From Lycocorax pyrrhopterus obiensis (taxonomy: Eukaryota > Chordata > Aves > Passeriformes > Paradisaeidae): a stretch of DNA of 64,000 nucleotides. Made by a program: the position numbers and the translations under genes. Below, in pieces: positions 25,410-37,630 of this stretch; the stretch's first letter is position 1, and every line of letters starts with the position of its first letter. The DNA lies in NCBI GenBank assembly GCA_014706295.1, contig JACSVZ010000004.1, forward strand, positions 3,900,638 through 3,964,637, read 5' to 3'. The notes under the pieces are model-generated. The model worked only from the letters and a program-made list of their open reading frames with translations, had not been told where the DNA came from and ran no database searches.

Positions 25410-27972
25410 AAAGGGAGAGGAGAAAGAGGGCAAGAAAAGGGAGCTACATACCCAGCTGACTTTTTGTTACGCTGTGCAACGGGTAGATGCAAATTCAAAG
25501 AGAACTGTGGGGATGCTGAAAGGAGAGAGAGAGACTCCATGGGGTCTCTTGGGTAAATCCATGCCTGAGTTTCACCACAGCAATTGTAGGGAGAACATGG
25601 CCTAATTCTTTCCACAGTCAATTTGTGAGCAGGTGTGCTAAAGCGAGAGATTTCTGCTGCACAACACCAGTGACACAATCATAAAGAAAAAAAAAGCAGA
25701 GATGAAAAATCAATAATAGCTGGACATTCATTTAAACAAATGCATCATCCCATAAACAGTGCAGCAGCTTTCAAATGTAAACAAGAAAAGGTGAACTTTG
25801 TTCACATTATGTCTCCAGCTGTTTTGTGTTTCAAGACTGTGCATCACAGCTGGGCTGATGAGCTCTGAATCCTGGGAAAAGGAGAAATATTTAACCTAAC
25901 TTAAACAGAAAGAAGCAAGCCTCAATGGTGAGAGATAACAGGTGGGAGCTGTGCTCTGCTGCTGTGCCTGGAGGGTAAAATCTGGCATGCAGAGGTAGCT
26001 TCAGAACAAAAGTCGTCACAGCTGCTGTTTGCTGTTCTCCTGAAGTCCTTCCCTATTTATTCAGCATCACTGACAGCACCCTAGCAACATTAGTTTAAGT
26101 CACCGTCAATTGTTATAAAATTAGCTTATGGTCCTGAAGCCAGGGCAAGATGTGGGTGACATTATCTGCACATCTGTGCTTCTCCATGTCTGTGTAGAGA
26201 ATACATGGTCAAAATGTGAATGCAAGCCTCTCTCCCTGCTAAAATACTGGATAATGGCAGTGAAACATGGTTTTTCCAGTCCTCAAACCTAAAAACCACT
26301 CCCTGAATGAAAAAACCAAAAAGCTCAGGAGCAGTCCTCATCCATATTTGCAGGAAAATAGTGTTAATAATGAATCATTCATTTATCTTAGCAAAGGGGA
26401 AAGTCTGATGTACTTTCCTGACTCTTTGTTTTCTTGCTGATTTTTCTCTCTCTAACTGGCTTTAATGTCAGGCTTTCAAGACTGCAGTGGTCCTCTGGGT
26501 CCTGAGCCTCTTTCTCAAGCACTAAAGGCAACTCCAACATCAGCAGATTTACAATGTATGTTAAAACTGGGTGTTTGGGCCCTCCCTCATGCAGATACAG
26601 CAGACCCACCTCCTCTATCATCAGCACACTACACTGATAACATGCCAAACCTTAAGCCACAAAGATTCCAAGGTGTTTGCTGTTACGGATTTGCAGCTAC
26701 CAAATGGAATATGACAACTACTTGAAAAGGAAAAATAGGTTTAAACCAGCATAGCTTCAAACTAACATTGACATGTATCCTTCCTTTTCTAATTTTCATC
26801 ATCACTAAAAAAACCCAAATAAATTTTAGACACAGTCTTTTGACTGAGAAAGAAAATGCAGTAGTCCAAACCCAGCCTCCTTCCAAGCCACTGGCAAAAA
26901 TCCAAGAGGTTTTTTCTTAAAAAAGCCCTAAGAACTGGGCAGCGATGTGGGGGCTCTTTTTAGTATACAACGTTCAGCAGGATTTAGCTCTCTTCCTAGG
27001 GTCCTCTCAGGACCACCAGTATGGATGCAGATGCCAGCTATTTAGCAACAAAGAGGGATGAGCAGGTAAAAAAATGAGTAAGACAACAGCTTGAGTGGCA
27101 TATTAGAATTGTCTTGTTTGTCATTTCCATTGTGCACCAGATTCAAAGACTCACATCAGTGCACCTACAAACGACTTCAATAGGAGAGGGCTTTCCAAAG
27201 CAGCTCTCCAGGGGTATTTCTGTACCCTTGGCACTATTAGAGACTGCATAAGAGACTGAAGCTACAGCCTTGACCAGAATTTAGCACAAAATCCTTCTCA
27301 TGATGACCCTTACAGGGAACAACTACACGGACACTTTTCAGCAGAAGGGACCAGATTTTTAAGAATACAAGCACTAAGAGAGCAAGGCATAAAACCACTT
27401 TCAAAAACTTATCTCTGTACCTTTTGATCAACCCAGAGCAGTGATTGAAGAGGGAGGTAAAAGTACAGCCCAACTCACTCCCAAATGTTCTCAACATAAA
27501 TAGCGTGGAATCTGACTGCCTCTTTTTCTCTGCATGCAGGAGAGCAGCCAGGATCTCTCACACAGTCATTACTCCTCCAGTCATAAGGGAAAAGAGCAGT
27601 GCCTGCTGAACGCGGGCACTCCTTAATCTCCTTCATAAAGGTCTTCCCCTCAGAAATGTTGCTCAAGCTGCTGAAAACCCCAGCTGGGATATGAGCTTTA
27701 CTGGACAAGATATTCATTGTTCAATTTATGGCTTGACTGTACTTGCAGAAATGTATTTCACTTCAGCATCAGATGAGCTGGATGAAGGGAAGCAAGGGAG
27801 GAGTTCATCAGAGGGTTTCTTTCTTTATTTGATTTGTTGTCTGAATCACTGAAATGAAGATGTTTGTCTAGCTCACTGATGGGTAAACATCTTTGCTTTT
27901 CCCTGTGTGTCAGTTTTTCACTGGTAGGATTTACAAATTCTAACAGTTGCATTTTTGAAGGAGATACAGAGG

Positions 27973-27985
27973 CACACACACACAC
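27973..27985. repeat. (CA)n microsatellite
   Basis: Six CA units followed by an A-rich, purine-rich run. Confidence 0.85.
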
Positions 27986-30650
27986 AAAAAGAAGAAAAAG
28001 GGAGGAAAGTTTTCTACCTGCCGGGAACCAAAATCAGAGTTGCACTCACGTAAGCCTGCTGTAACCTCAACATCATCAGCTGGGGCATGCTAGTGAAAAC
28101 AAATACAAAATTCAATTTCATTCAGAGAAATAAATAAAACAAATAAAAAGAATCTATAGCCTGAAATTCCAAGAGAAGAAGAAAACCTATGGCTACGTTC
28201 ACCATAACAGATCTCAGTGATGGAGCAGAGACATATTGCAAGTACCAACTCATAGTGCAGTTTGATCAGCATGTGTTTTATTTCACTGCTGAGTACCAGG
28301 ACTGTCACGAAACCAGGAGAGGGGGGCTCTCCCTGGCTGATGGATGTCTCTAGTGAGGTTTGGTCACTGTGTCTGAAACAACCAACCTTGTCAATCTACA
28401 ACACGCAACCAGCACACAATCTCATGTGTTATCATTCAGCTTATAATGCAGCTACACTTCCATACATGTGCCTGTGAGCATATTTTAAAAGCACAACAGG
28501 ATTTACCACAGAGATGTAAAGAACTTACCATAAAAAATTTACTTCTGAGAGTTTCTAAAGTATGTTCAAAGTATCCAGTCCCCTATATAATGTGAAATCA
28601 AAGAGAGAAAACCTGCCAGAAAGGATATTAAGACTCTCTTGATTGTGAGGGCTCATAAAATAAATGTGTTGGTTGTTATGGATTAAAGGGTGTACCAAAA
28701 AGATGAAGGAACACCTAGCATCTGGAGTCTATATTGTAGTCTCTAAAATTCCTAATAGGTCTGTGTCAAAAAAAGATATACTGAGATTAATAGGCTAAAA
28801 GGAAAACATATCCCTTCAAGATGAACAGAAAAACGTTTAGCCAGAAGTAACACAATCCCCAGGATTTATGCACTTCCAAAACACACGAGACTGTCATTCC
28901 TCTATGCGTTTCATCAGTTTCTGACCTTAAGATTTATCTAAACATGAACAATACCTTAAATTCCATTTCATTGCAAATTCTGGATTATGGGAAATTAATA
29001 AAAATCAGTGTGTTGTTTGCTTGCCTTGGCACTCATGACCTCTGCAAGAACTGTGTCATTGTTTAAATGCAAAATCTCTATGCTCTCCCTAGATAATCTC
29101 AGAAGAGACCAGTATCAGTAGTTCAGTAGGTGAATCTTTCCAAATTGACCTAAAACCTCCTTAAAGGTTTCATGAAATCTTTTAAAAGCACCAAGGTAAA
29201 AGCAGAAATTAGCGCCTGTGACAAAACTTGCAAACACCTCCTTGTGCTCCTACTGCTGCTGAAGGAGAATGAGATATTCTGTGTTTTGTGATTGGCAGCA
29301 TCACCAAACACAGTTCCATAGCTGTTGCCCTTTGCCAATAAATAAATTCCTTGTGGATCCAGTTATTTCACTTTATCACTACTGGAGGCCTGATTGTCTT
29401 TTGCATTTTAGTCTGTTCATACAACTCTTATAGGACAGCAGGATCCATAAGGGAGGCATAAAAAAATCTGTACATACCTTGGACCACATCAGTACTAATG
29501 GGCCTTTTTTAATGTAAACCAGAATCACTATCTCCCTATTCCTTTCACATGGATCTTACCATACAAATTGGGAGTAGGACAGTCTTGTCCCATGCTTGGT
29601 GCTACCCAGTGGCAAAACAAATACAGCCCTCCCAAGACAGAATATACCTGTCCTGCCCAGAAAAGTTCCACCTACCAAAGCCTAGGGCAGCAGCCTCCCA
29701 GAAGGATACTAGGGAAAAGGCACCTTCCTTGTAACACAGAGAGGCACCAAACTAGATGAGCAAAGTTGAGGCACACCTGGCTCCTGAGGGAGCTAGTCAG
29801 AGAGGGGCTTCGGACAAGGGAAAAGGAGATGGATGCAGAGAACTGTGGTGGATACACAGCTGCCTTCTCTTAATACCTTCAGGCTGGAGCTAACCAGGAA
29901 GTTCACTAGAAGAGGAACTACTCCTGGTGAATTCTGAATGCCAGTTCCACTTTTTATGAGCTTGTTGCTTCTTTTTCAAGCAACTTTTACTTGATAAAAC
30001 CAAGAATATTTTCCTTTCTTTCCTCAAGATTGTGCCTCATAGCAATTTCTTTAAATACTGTGAAGGATCGTGTTCTGGTCAAGAGTTGTGGTGCAGCAAA
30101 TTTTATACTTATTTTTAGTAATTATATATGGTATTTAAATACTGGATTTTAATTCCTTTTTCTTAGTTTCTAATCAAAATTCATTAGGAACCATGAAGTG
30201 CAACAGTATTTCTGTGTTTCCATCTACTATAAAGACAGTATCTGCCAGAAACTGTACGTAATGACTGTAATGCTGTTTAAACCATTAACAAAATGACTTC
30301 TTTCTACTTTCAAAATAGCTCAAAGGCAACTATGAGTGCAATTAATTGGTCCCCTATGATACTGGTACATGCAGATTGATAAACTCCACAAGGATAATTT
30401 CAGCAGGAATGACTGAATGGCTCAGAATTTCAAGTGCTTAACATCTTTTTATATTTTCTCACAAAGAACTTTTACTTTTGAAAATCATGTTTCTTCTCTT
30501 TCACTCAGAAGCTGTTTCTTTCTCTGTTCTGTCTTCCTGCAATACAACTTACGTACAATAACTGCTTAGTGCCAAAGATGGGTTTAATCACTGTACAAGA
30601 TGCCAGAAACTTGCTTCTATTTCTTTTCAAATCCATCCCAAATAAGACAC

Positions 30651-30692
30651 AGAAACAGTACATCTGTTGCAAAGAAACAGTACGTGTTGCAA
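30651..30692. repeat. Imperfect tandem duplication, about 22 bp
   Basis: AGAAACAGTAC followed by TGTTGCAA occurs twice in succession; the second copy lacks two bases and has one substitution. It is a local slippage duplication. Confidence 0.85.
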
Positions 30693-32199
30693 AGACAATC
30701 CCATATCTGCGTAGATTGTCCATTTAACCCCAACTCGACAACTTCACTACAATTATTTTCAGAGAGAGGGAAGAAAGTGGGAGCAAAATCTTGGCACCAT
30801 AAATATCTCTTATACTGCGGTGGCATGCTCTGGTAAGGTGTCTGCATTACTGAGGTGGATCTGGAATTTCTTTTGAGAGAAGAAAAACTGAATTTAGAAC
30901 AACGGACTGTCCTCCATGTACAACTTGTGGGGGAGTTACAGCTTCAAGAGCACAAGTATTATTAAAACTCTTTCCCTCTTGGATGTGTCTCCCATTTATT
31001 CATTTGCCTTTCTGTCTTTTGCGTAGTTCATCACCTTCTATTCTTACCAGGCACATTGTTCCTTGTAAATGCCTTACGTCTAAGAGTGTATGAGTCATTA
31101 GACTTTGAGACCCCAGATTCTCAAGAGGATATGAAGCTTGATAAAAATATTCACATCTCTCTTTTGTTTGTAAAAGATACAGCTAATTCCCCCATTTTAA
31201 AAAAAAAATCCACTCAAATAGCACCCCAGGAAACATAAAGTCAAGCGCACTTGAATTTAAACATTTTGGAAAGTTGTAAGAAATTCTATGATTTCTCCAT
31301 TTCTGAGAACAACTCAGCATGTCTGCAGATCCTGAAGATCAGAGGATGGACTTACATGTCTAACCAAGTCACCTACAGTACTCTTGATTTATTAACTGCT
31401 CCTTTGAAATTTCTGAAATAAGGTGACATATCATATCGAGCTTTAATGCTGATAATGAAAACAAGGCTGCCATTTTGTATTTGGACTGATCAAGAAGGGG
31501 CCTGCATTATATATACAGCTGCTTATACCCGCTATAAAGGATAATTTTGCTGTATTAACTCCATAAATTTGATAGAGCCAGCAAGGCTTCCACTGCATAA
31601 TAGCTTAATTTTTCATTCTAATAATAACTGGCTGCCAGTTGAAATGAATGGGAGCAAAAACAAACATTTCTGTTCCATGACATGATCCATGACAGATGAA
31701 CAGTTTAGGAGGCCCTAGGGCAGGGTATTCCAAGCCTCTCCTCCCTTCACCCAACAGCGGTAAAAGCATTAACACCAAGAAAAAAGGCTGAACTGTAAAG
31801 GAACTCCTCGGAAAATGACCCAGCTATCCTCTACTTAATCCACAATTGGCAACACGCCTGATTTAAGACTATGCTAAGCATCCAGGATTTTCTAAAGTGC
31901 TTGCAGACGGTGTGTACAGTATAACATACGCCTGTAAACTACAGAGTATGAAACATCCCTCTCTCAATCACACACAAAGGTTTAGTGGAGTATTTTACTT
32001 TGTATTCTACTTTATTTATGCTGAGAAAAACCCCTTCCCTTAGACTATACAGAGAAGATTAATAACTTGATTATTACTGTTTATTATTAGTATCAATTTC
32101 ATGTAATGCAACATGAAAACACGTATTCCCTTTTAAAGAAATAAAAAAGCCCACATGCTTGAAGCTTGACAAATTTTAGTAAAAACGGGGCTGCATAGT

Positions 32200-32290
32200 T
32201 TAGTGCCAACAAGTTACTCAGGCTTTATGTGAGTATTGATTTATCTGCTAAATGAAAATGAATAGCCACCATATCTACTGCATTGTTTTG
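32200..32290 (+). mobile_element. MIR-type SINE fragment, plus strand
   Basis: CAAGTTACT (32210-32218), then ATCTGCTAAATG (32243-32254) and ATAGCCACCATATCTAC (32262-32278), match in order and spacing the MIR core and 3' landmarks CAAGTTACT, ATCTGTAAAATG and ATAGTACCTACC. This is the central, best conserved part of the family. The consensus is from memory and the ends are approximate. Confidence 0.65.
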
Positions 32291-34724
32291 CTGCCTCTGC
32301 AAGTTACAGCACCTTTTTAAAGAAACCCTAAGTAGTTTTAAAAGGTGAGTTGACAATGCTATCTTTGAGTGTGAAAAATCCACTTTGAGGGCCAGATATT
32401 TGTACCAGTTTTTAACAAATGCCATCAGGGGCAGAACTGGGGGTTGTACCCAGTTAGGATAGATTTTTAGAGAATGGTATTGGTTTGTTGAAGCGAAAAC
32501 ATGACTAACCTTTCCGAGAAAAGTGCAAAAGCAAGAATTAGTGCATAAACCAAGAAAGTTTTGTCTGAGTTATGATTAGATTCATGAGAGTGGTGGATTC
32601 CCCTCACTAAACATTTAGCATTTGAGGCCTGTCAATGGGTCATTCCTTTGTATATTGCTGGGCTGGAAAATTCCCTAATGACTTCAAGTACAGTGGCCAT
32701 TATAGGCCAGTAATTATCATAGTGTCTGAGAGGCTATCTAATTTGATAGAAATGAAAACAACACACCGTCAAACCCCTGGGAGCTCAGGAAAAGATGTAA
32801 GACAACTAGAAAACACCCTATGAAAGACATACTCGAGATCAAAAACTGCACACGATGAATGAAAACAGAATGATGAACAGCAGCATGTCCTTCTGAAGCT
32901 GTCATTTGCCAAACCTAAGTTGTTGCAACATAGACCAGAAAGGGCAATCCATGGCTGCGTAAAACTATTCTCTAGCTGTTACTTATCATCTAGGAGCATC
33001 TGGGTTCTGCCAAGGGATCTCGATTCCCCATGTGCCAGCCCTCTGTATCAGGTTTCCTGCTTGCATCCAAACCCAAGAGGAAGAAGAAAAGCTAACTACA
33101 ACCTGAATACGAGACAGTCGGCATGGATGAGCCCAACATGGCACATGTAGATAGGTCTTAAACCTGCAAACCCTCTCCTCCTACTTAGATCCTTAGATTC
33201 TGCTTTGTCACAAGTACTGGGAGGAACTAATGGACGGGTACTGCTGAACAGAGTTAAAGGTCGGTGGATACTGGTAGGATATGATCAACCAGCGAAAGCA
33301 CAGAAGTGAATGGAAACTCACAAAGTGAGAAACAAAAAGAAAGATGGTCAGAAATCCGAGATTGCTGGAACTCCGGAAAATTAGGGCATGCTTCAGCCCT
33401 CTCTGAAAGATCTTCATGCAGTTGGAAGCAAAAGGGTTATTATCTCCACAGAATGCTGGGAAAGCATGGAGATAGTTAATGTGATAAAAGCGTGGGCCCT
33501 GGATTTCTGTGGCGAGAATGCAAAATGTCTTCTTGATGAGAAATGCAAAACAAAGATTATTTTACATGAAGGCTTTCTCTTTCCATGGTTACAAACACTC
33601 AGTGGTTGAGTGGTTTACCACTAAAAGTAGGGTCGCATTAGAGCACACCTTAAAGGAGCTGAGTAAGGCAACAGAAGCAAAACATGGCTTTGCAAAAAAT
33701 CCCCATCTTGCACACCTTGTAAGCTGTCCATTGTAAAATGTATGGTTAGAAGAAGCTTACCCCAGCTTAAAGTTGAAAGGCCCACAACAACTGCTGAGTC
33801 AATTTTAGTAGTCAGTCTGTTCATCCTGAGGTATGGGACTCTGTGTGAAGGTAGAATGTCTTTCTAGCAAAGGCTGATGTGAGGTGTTTATGCCAACAAA
33901 CAGCTACAGCAAGAACTGCTAGGGAAACATGGACATATATGGCATGATTTGTACTGTTGAAGTCAGGTTTTAACTTAATGAATCCCAATACCCACAGCGA
34001 AATGCCCTGGATATGAGGAAAATACATGGTAGAGAACAAGGAGGAAATCCCACTTTTCTTCTGCTACTGGACTTTTGAGTACAATATGCCAGCTTTTTTT
34101 TTTTTTTTCTGTGACTACAATCTGAGACTGCTGCTGACCATGTCAAATTTGGATTAATACAGAACCCCCAAAACAAAGCCCTACTCAAAAGGTGATTTAA
34201 TGTTCAAAGAAAAGGGATGCATTCAAACATTTCTCTCTCTCAAAATTTTTCTTTGATTCCTCTAAAATGGACAAACATGTTTGTTTCTACATGAAGAGTC
34301 AAGTAAAAACTACTGGCCTCTTCACAAAGTCAGTCTTTGGGTTGTTTGGTTGGGGGGGTTTTTCTGGTTTTGGGTATTTTTTTCATCCCCCTCTACCTGC
34401 ACAATTTATGTGAAGGGTTTAGTCTGTCATCTGTTCAAAAAAACCCAACTAGGATACTAATATCACACTTTCCCACTGGATATGTTATGCAGGACCGGAG
34501 CAACGTATTAGTGGAGAAATTCCACTAACCTTGGAATGGTCATCAAATCACTGTCTTGCAAAATGCAAGTGTTTTCTTATTTTAATTTTATGCATATGTG
34601 CATGAATGCTGAAGTAATATTCACATGCTGCCAGGCAGTTCCATATGCCACCTTTTTTCTTTCTGCATACATACCAGTGTCAGGTAGCAAATGTTGTGAA
34701 GGCAAATTACACATCGCCTACATT

Positions 34725-34751
34725 TGCACACGTATGCACATGCGTGTGTGT
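34725..34751. repeat. Alternating purine-pyrimidine tract (Z-DNA potential)
   Basis: Twenty-seven consecutive bases alternate strictly between pyrimidine and purine (CA/TG/CG steps, with two CG steps). Such tracts can adopt left-handed DNA under supercoiling and mutate quickly. Confidence 0.85.
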
Positions 34752-35334
34752 TTTCCCCCAAGCCAATCAGTCCTCCCATTTTTCATTTATCTGCAGGAGG
34801 AAAACAAAAAATGCACAGACATGCAAATCTCTTTGAAAACAATAGTTGTAACAAATAAAGCATAATCACAGGGTTTTTCCAGATCCCACCAGCTTTGGCC
34901 ATCCTTTATATCACTAGCACACTAATACTAAAAAAGCTGACCCCTTGATGATACTGGTCATTCCTTCACTGCTTTATCATCCTACTCCTAACCACACAGT
35001 GGCAGTAAATGCGGGGTGTTCTCTGGGTTCCTATTAGGAACCTCATTACCCCTCCTTTCTCTCTTCCTTGAATTAAAAACGTTTAAATTAGTTCAATATG
35101 TCTTGAACCTCTTCAGCACACTACTGTCCGTCTGAGTCACTTCCAAATTGAAGTGCATATATAAAAAAAATTGAATCAGTTCAATGATTTTAAATCACTC
35201 TTCAATGTGCAAAGTAATTTAAAGTTACTGGAGTGCTTCCAATTTTTATTAGTCCTTGAATTTGGAAATGATCGAGGCTGTTCTGGGCATGTGCAATACA
35301 CTGTGACTTAAAATTATTATGTCCATACTTATTT

Positions 35335-35349
35335 AAAAAAAAAAAAAAA
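35335..35349. repeat. Poly-A tract (15)
   Basis: Uninterrupted A run. No target-site duplication or retroposed body was recognised. Confidence 0.9.
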
Positions 35350-36064
35350 CCCTCAGATTTTACTTAACAGTAGAAACTACTGAGGAGTACCATGGACCAA
35401 TTTTAAAACACAAAATAGGAGAGTGCATCATGCCAGAAGGCATCAATCTTGAAAAACTCTTGCAATTTTTAAGAAAACTGAGAAACACCATAAAACGCTT
35501 GAACTGTTCTATATGCAGCATGGACTCCCATTTTAATTGCTACAGCACTTTTGCATTTAATTACTTTCAATGTATCTAATTGCTCTAAATTTAGCAGTTT
35601 CCCCAAAATCAATACGAGGACAGAATCAAAAAGGGCTGACTTTCTCCTTAAATCTTTTGAATGCTTAGTGAGGTGATTAATCTTTATGCATAAGACTAGT
35701 TCTTATTGAACTTAATATGCCTCCTCACCTGTTTGAGTAGGCTCAGTAAATGAATGCTACTCCCTTACCCACATGAGTAGATTTACTGGAGTTCTAGAGA
35801 AGACAAAAGGACTGCTTACAGGCAAAAGTATTAATGATGTCAGTGATGTAATACTTGAAAGAACTAACCAGACTACTGCTTCTCAACAGTCCATTCTAAT
35901 AGAGCTGTTTGATGCACTCAGTCTCTGTTTTTTGGAGTTTTAACAGTTGAAGTATTCCTTTAAGCCAAAGGTCTTATTCTCCACCACCATAATTACAGAG
36001 TGAGGAATAAATTTTTAAAAAGCCACAATGAGTCTTTATGACCCCTTTATACCAAATTTGACTG

Positions 36065-36082
36065 CCCAGTCTTAAGACTGGG
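36065..36082. repeat. Perfect 18-bp palindrome
   Basis: CCCAGTCTTAAGACTGGG is self-complementary with no spacer. The next flanking pair is G/T and the one after pairs again (T/A), so as RNA the stem could extend to 11 pairs if a real loop were available. It is followed by TATTTTTA. Confidence 0.9.
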
Positions 36083-36315
36083 TATTTTTATACATCTGGG
36101 GAAACCTTCTGGACTCCTCATCTATGAAGCTTCCCAGAAGTTAAATCATGGACATGTGAAATAAGGCCTCTACCTCCAACCCCTTTTCCGTAATGTTCAC
36201 AAATAACTCCACAAGCCTTCATATTCCTCATAAATATTATGGAGCATAACATGGAGCCCAAGTCTGTGGGGAAGAGGATTGGCTCTGTGGGGAAGGGGAG
36301 TTCAATTCCAAATAG

Positions 36316-36400
36316 GCCTATTTGCTACAAAACTGAAGTGCAGAGAGATGAAGTGGTTTAAGATCAATTACCTGAAACCAGGTGCTGAGCAGATGGGAAG
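36316..36400 (-). mobile_element. MIR-type SINE fragment, minus strand
   Basis: Plus-strand reading AAACTGAAGTGCAGAGAG (36329-36346), then ATGAAGTGGTTTAAG, follows the reversed MIR core 'AAACTGAGGCACAGAGAG' and 'GTTAAGTGACTTG' at about three quarters identity over 30 bases. Downstream ACCTGAAACCAGG keeps the expected spacing to the reversed 5' half. This explains why the 105-codon frame at 36279-36596 should not be read as a gene. Confidence 0.7.
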
Positions 36401-36949
36401 AATTATGCATCTGGAATGCACTCTCTTCTTGCACATCTCACCTGACTCTCAGTGTCCCCATGGCAGCTGCTGCACTGTACACAAAAAACTAACAAGCCAC
36501 TGGATTTGGTGTCTTGGTCTCCTGTGTTGCCCCATTCCCCCACTGCCATTACAGAGTGAAGAGAAACTACTTCTCAGTCTGTTTCTTTCACTGTAACTAT
36601 ACACTTTGAAAAAAACAATTAAGGAGCAGGACTTCAGCCTTGAAAAGGCGTCTCTTGGCTGTGCCTGAGTGCATGTTGAAATTTGCTTCCCAGTAGCTGC
36701 AGACATGCAGCTATGGGAGGGAAAAAAAGGCCACATCATGACCTTATTTCTCATTGGGCTCTTGGGATCCTTCTCTACCAACTAAACATCTGCCTAAGAG
36801 CTGGCCAGAAGGTAGCTCAGAAGCTGCTTTTAAGAGTAAACAACTCACTGTCAAAGCTCTTAGCATCAGCACTCTGTGGAGGAAACAGAGGATTTACTGT
36901 GTCATATGAGTTTAATATTTGATACATCCATCCACATATACCTGACTAT

Positions 36950-37028
36950 ATCCTGCCTTTGTAATGGGGATGGACTCAATGATCTAATAGATCTTTTCCA
37001 TTTCTAGCTTCGATTATTCTATTATTAA
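36950..37028 (+). mobile_element. CR1-type LINE 3' end, plus strand
   Basis: GGGGATGGACTCAATGATCT (36966-36985), then an ATCTTTTCCA block and the terminal TTATTCTATTATT (37014-37026), reproduces the ordered landmarks of avian CR1 3' ends: 'TTGGACTAGATGATCT', 'GGTCTTTTCCAACC', and a terminal ATTCTATGATTCT repeat. Only the 3' terminus is present, which is usual for 5'-truncated CR1 copies. It is the main evidence for a sauropsid, probably avian, source. Confidence 0.75.
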
Positions 37029-37079
37029 AAGTAATGAGCCTCTAATCTAACAACTGAAATAATCGATAAGAAACTGAGT

Positions 37080-37260
37080 TTGTTTTTCAAAATTACTTTA
37101 ATTTTAAAAATACAGCATGTCCATTCCCTGCTTCCTGCTTTTGACCGTGATAATAAAACTTTCCAAATGGCTAATGTAGTTTAGCTAAACAAATTAGCCA
37201 ACTGCCCCATTTAGGGGGAAGAGAAAGTTTCCATTAGCCATTCAGATGTTCTTTGCCTGG
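37080..37260. promoter_or_regulatory. Candidate regulatory block with three TGGCTAAT motifs
   Basis: TGGCTAAT at 37168-37175, and its complement ATTAGCCA at 37193-37200 and 37233-37240, give three identical 8-mers in 73 bp. The first two flank the self-complementary GTTTAGCTAAAC (37179-37190), making a nested near-palindrome of 33 bp. Each 8-mer combines a homeodomain TAAT core with a TGGC (NF1-like) half site. It lies between a CR1 tail and a MIR copy but is itself unlike either. The regulatory role is inference. Confidence 0.35.
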
Positions 37261-37459
37261 TCAGCTAACAATTTTTGCATACCAGACATCAGAAGATACA
37301 TGATTTTAAACTCACTACAAGGCTGGGGTACAATGCTCTGCTATAAACCCACAAACAGTGCAAACTATTTGTTTGTGAGAGAAAATTAGCTTTGAAAATT
37401 CGATGGAAAATAAGCTTGTCAGTGTCTTGGTCCAGACACTGGAATGATTTTCAAAGTAC

Positions 37460-37630
37460 ATAAGTTCAAATGTTAGTTCTACCTTATACTTTTTGTTTCA
37501 TTTTGGACAATTCACTTTAGCTCTCTCCCAGGAAGCAAGGCTAAAAAACCTCCCTTCACGCTACTCACTTTATTGCACTGAGGTAGACTGTAAGCTCTTT
37601 CAAGAAGCTCTAGCCAAAATTGCTACATGT
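37460..37630 (+). mobile_element. MIR-type SINE fragment, plus strand, with L2-like tail
   Basis: From about 37465 to 37529 the sequence aligns without gaps to the remembered MIR 5' and core region (GGGTTC... CTCTGCC... GACCTTGGGCAAGTCACTT...CTCTCT), at about 60% identity over 65 bases; the core here reads TTTGGACAATTCACTTTAGC. About 50 bases further, GTAGACTGTAAGCTCTTTC (37583-37601) resembles the 'AGACTGTAAGCTCTTTGAG' motif of the L2 tail shared by MIR-like SINEs. Together they make this the longest SINE remnant in the window. Confidence 0.75.

Larger units (their letters stand above)
24740..32195. other. Non-coding DNA, no gene seen
   Basis: About 7.5 kb. The longest frame (126 codons, plus, 25225-25605) has a lysine/glutamate-rich middle but no recognisable domain, and a 25-bp palindrome runs through it. 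There is a (CA)n tract at 27973-27985 and an imperfect 22-bp tandem duplication at 30651-30692. No exon or RNA gene can be supported. Confidence 0.6.
32295..36310. other. Non-coding DNA, no gene seen
   Basis: About 4 kb of unique sequence. It contains T15 at 34094-34108, an alternating purine-pyrimidine tract at 34725-34751, A15 at 35335-35349 and an 18-bp palindrome at 36065-36082. No frame above 109 codons and no recognisable product. Confidence 0.6.

Noticed and set aside
25225..25605. 126-codon open frame, plus strand
   Set aside because: The translation has a charged Lys/Glu patch only because the DNA is purine-rich there; a palindrome runs through it and no family is recognised.
31286..31301. 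CR1-terminus-like AATTCTATGATTTC
   Set aside because: Same reason: no supporting CR1 body or second landmark at the expected spacing.
33486..33510. MIR-head-like AAAAGCGTGGGCCCTGG
   Set aside because: No downstream MIR core at the expected distance.
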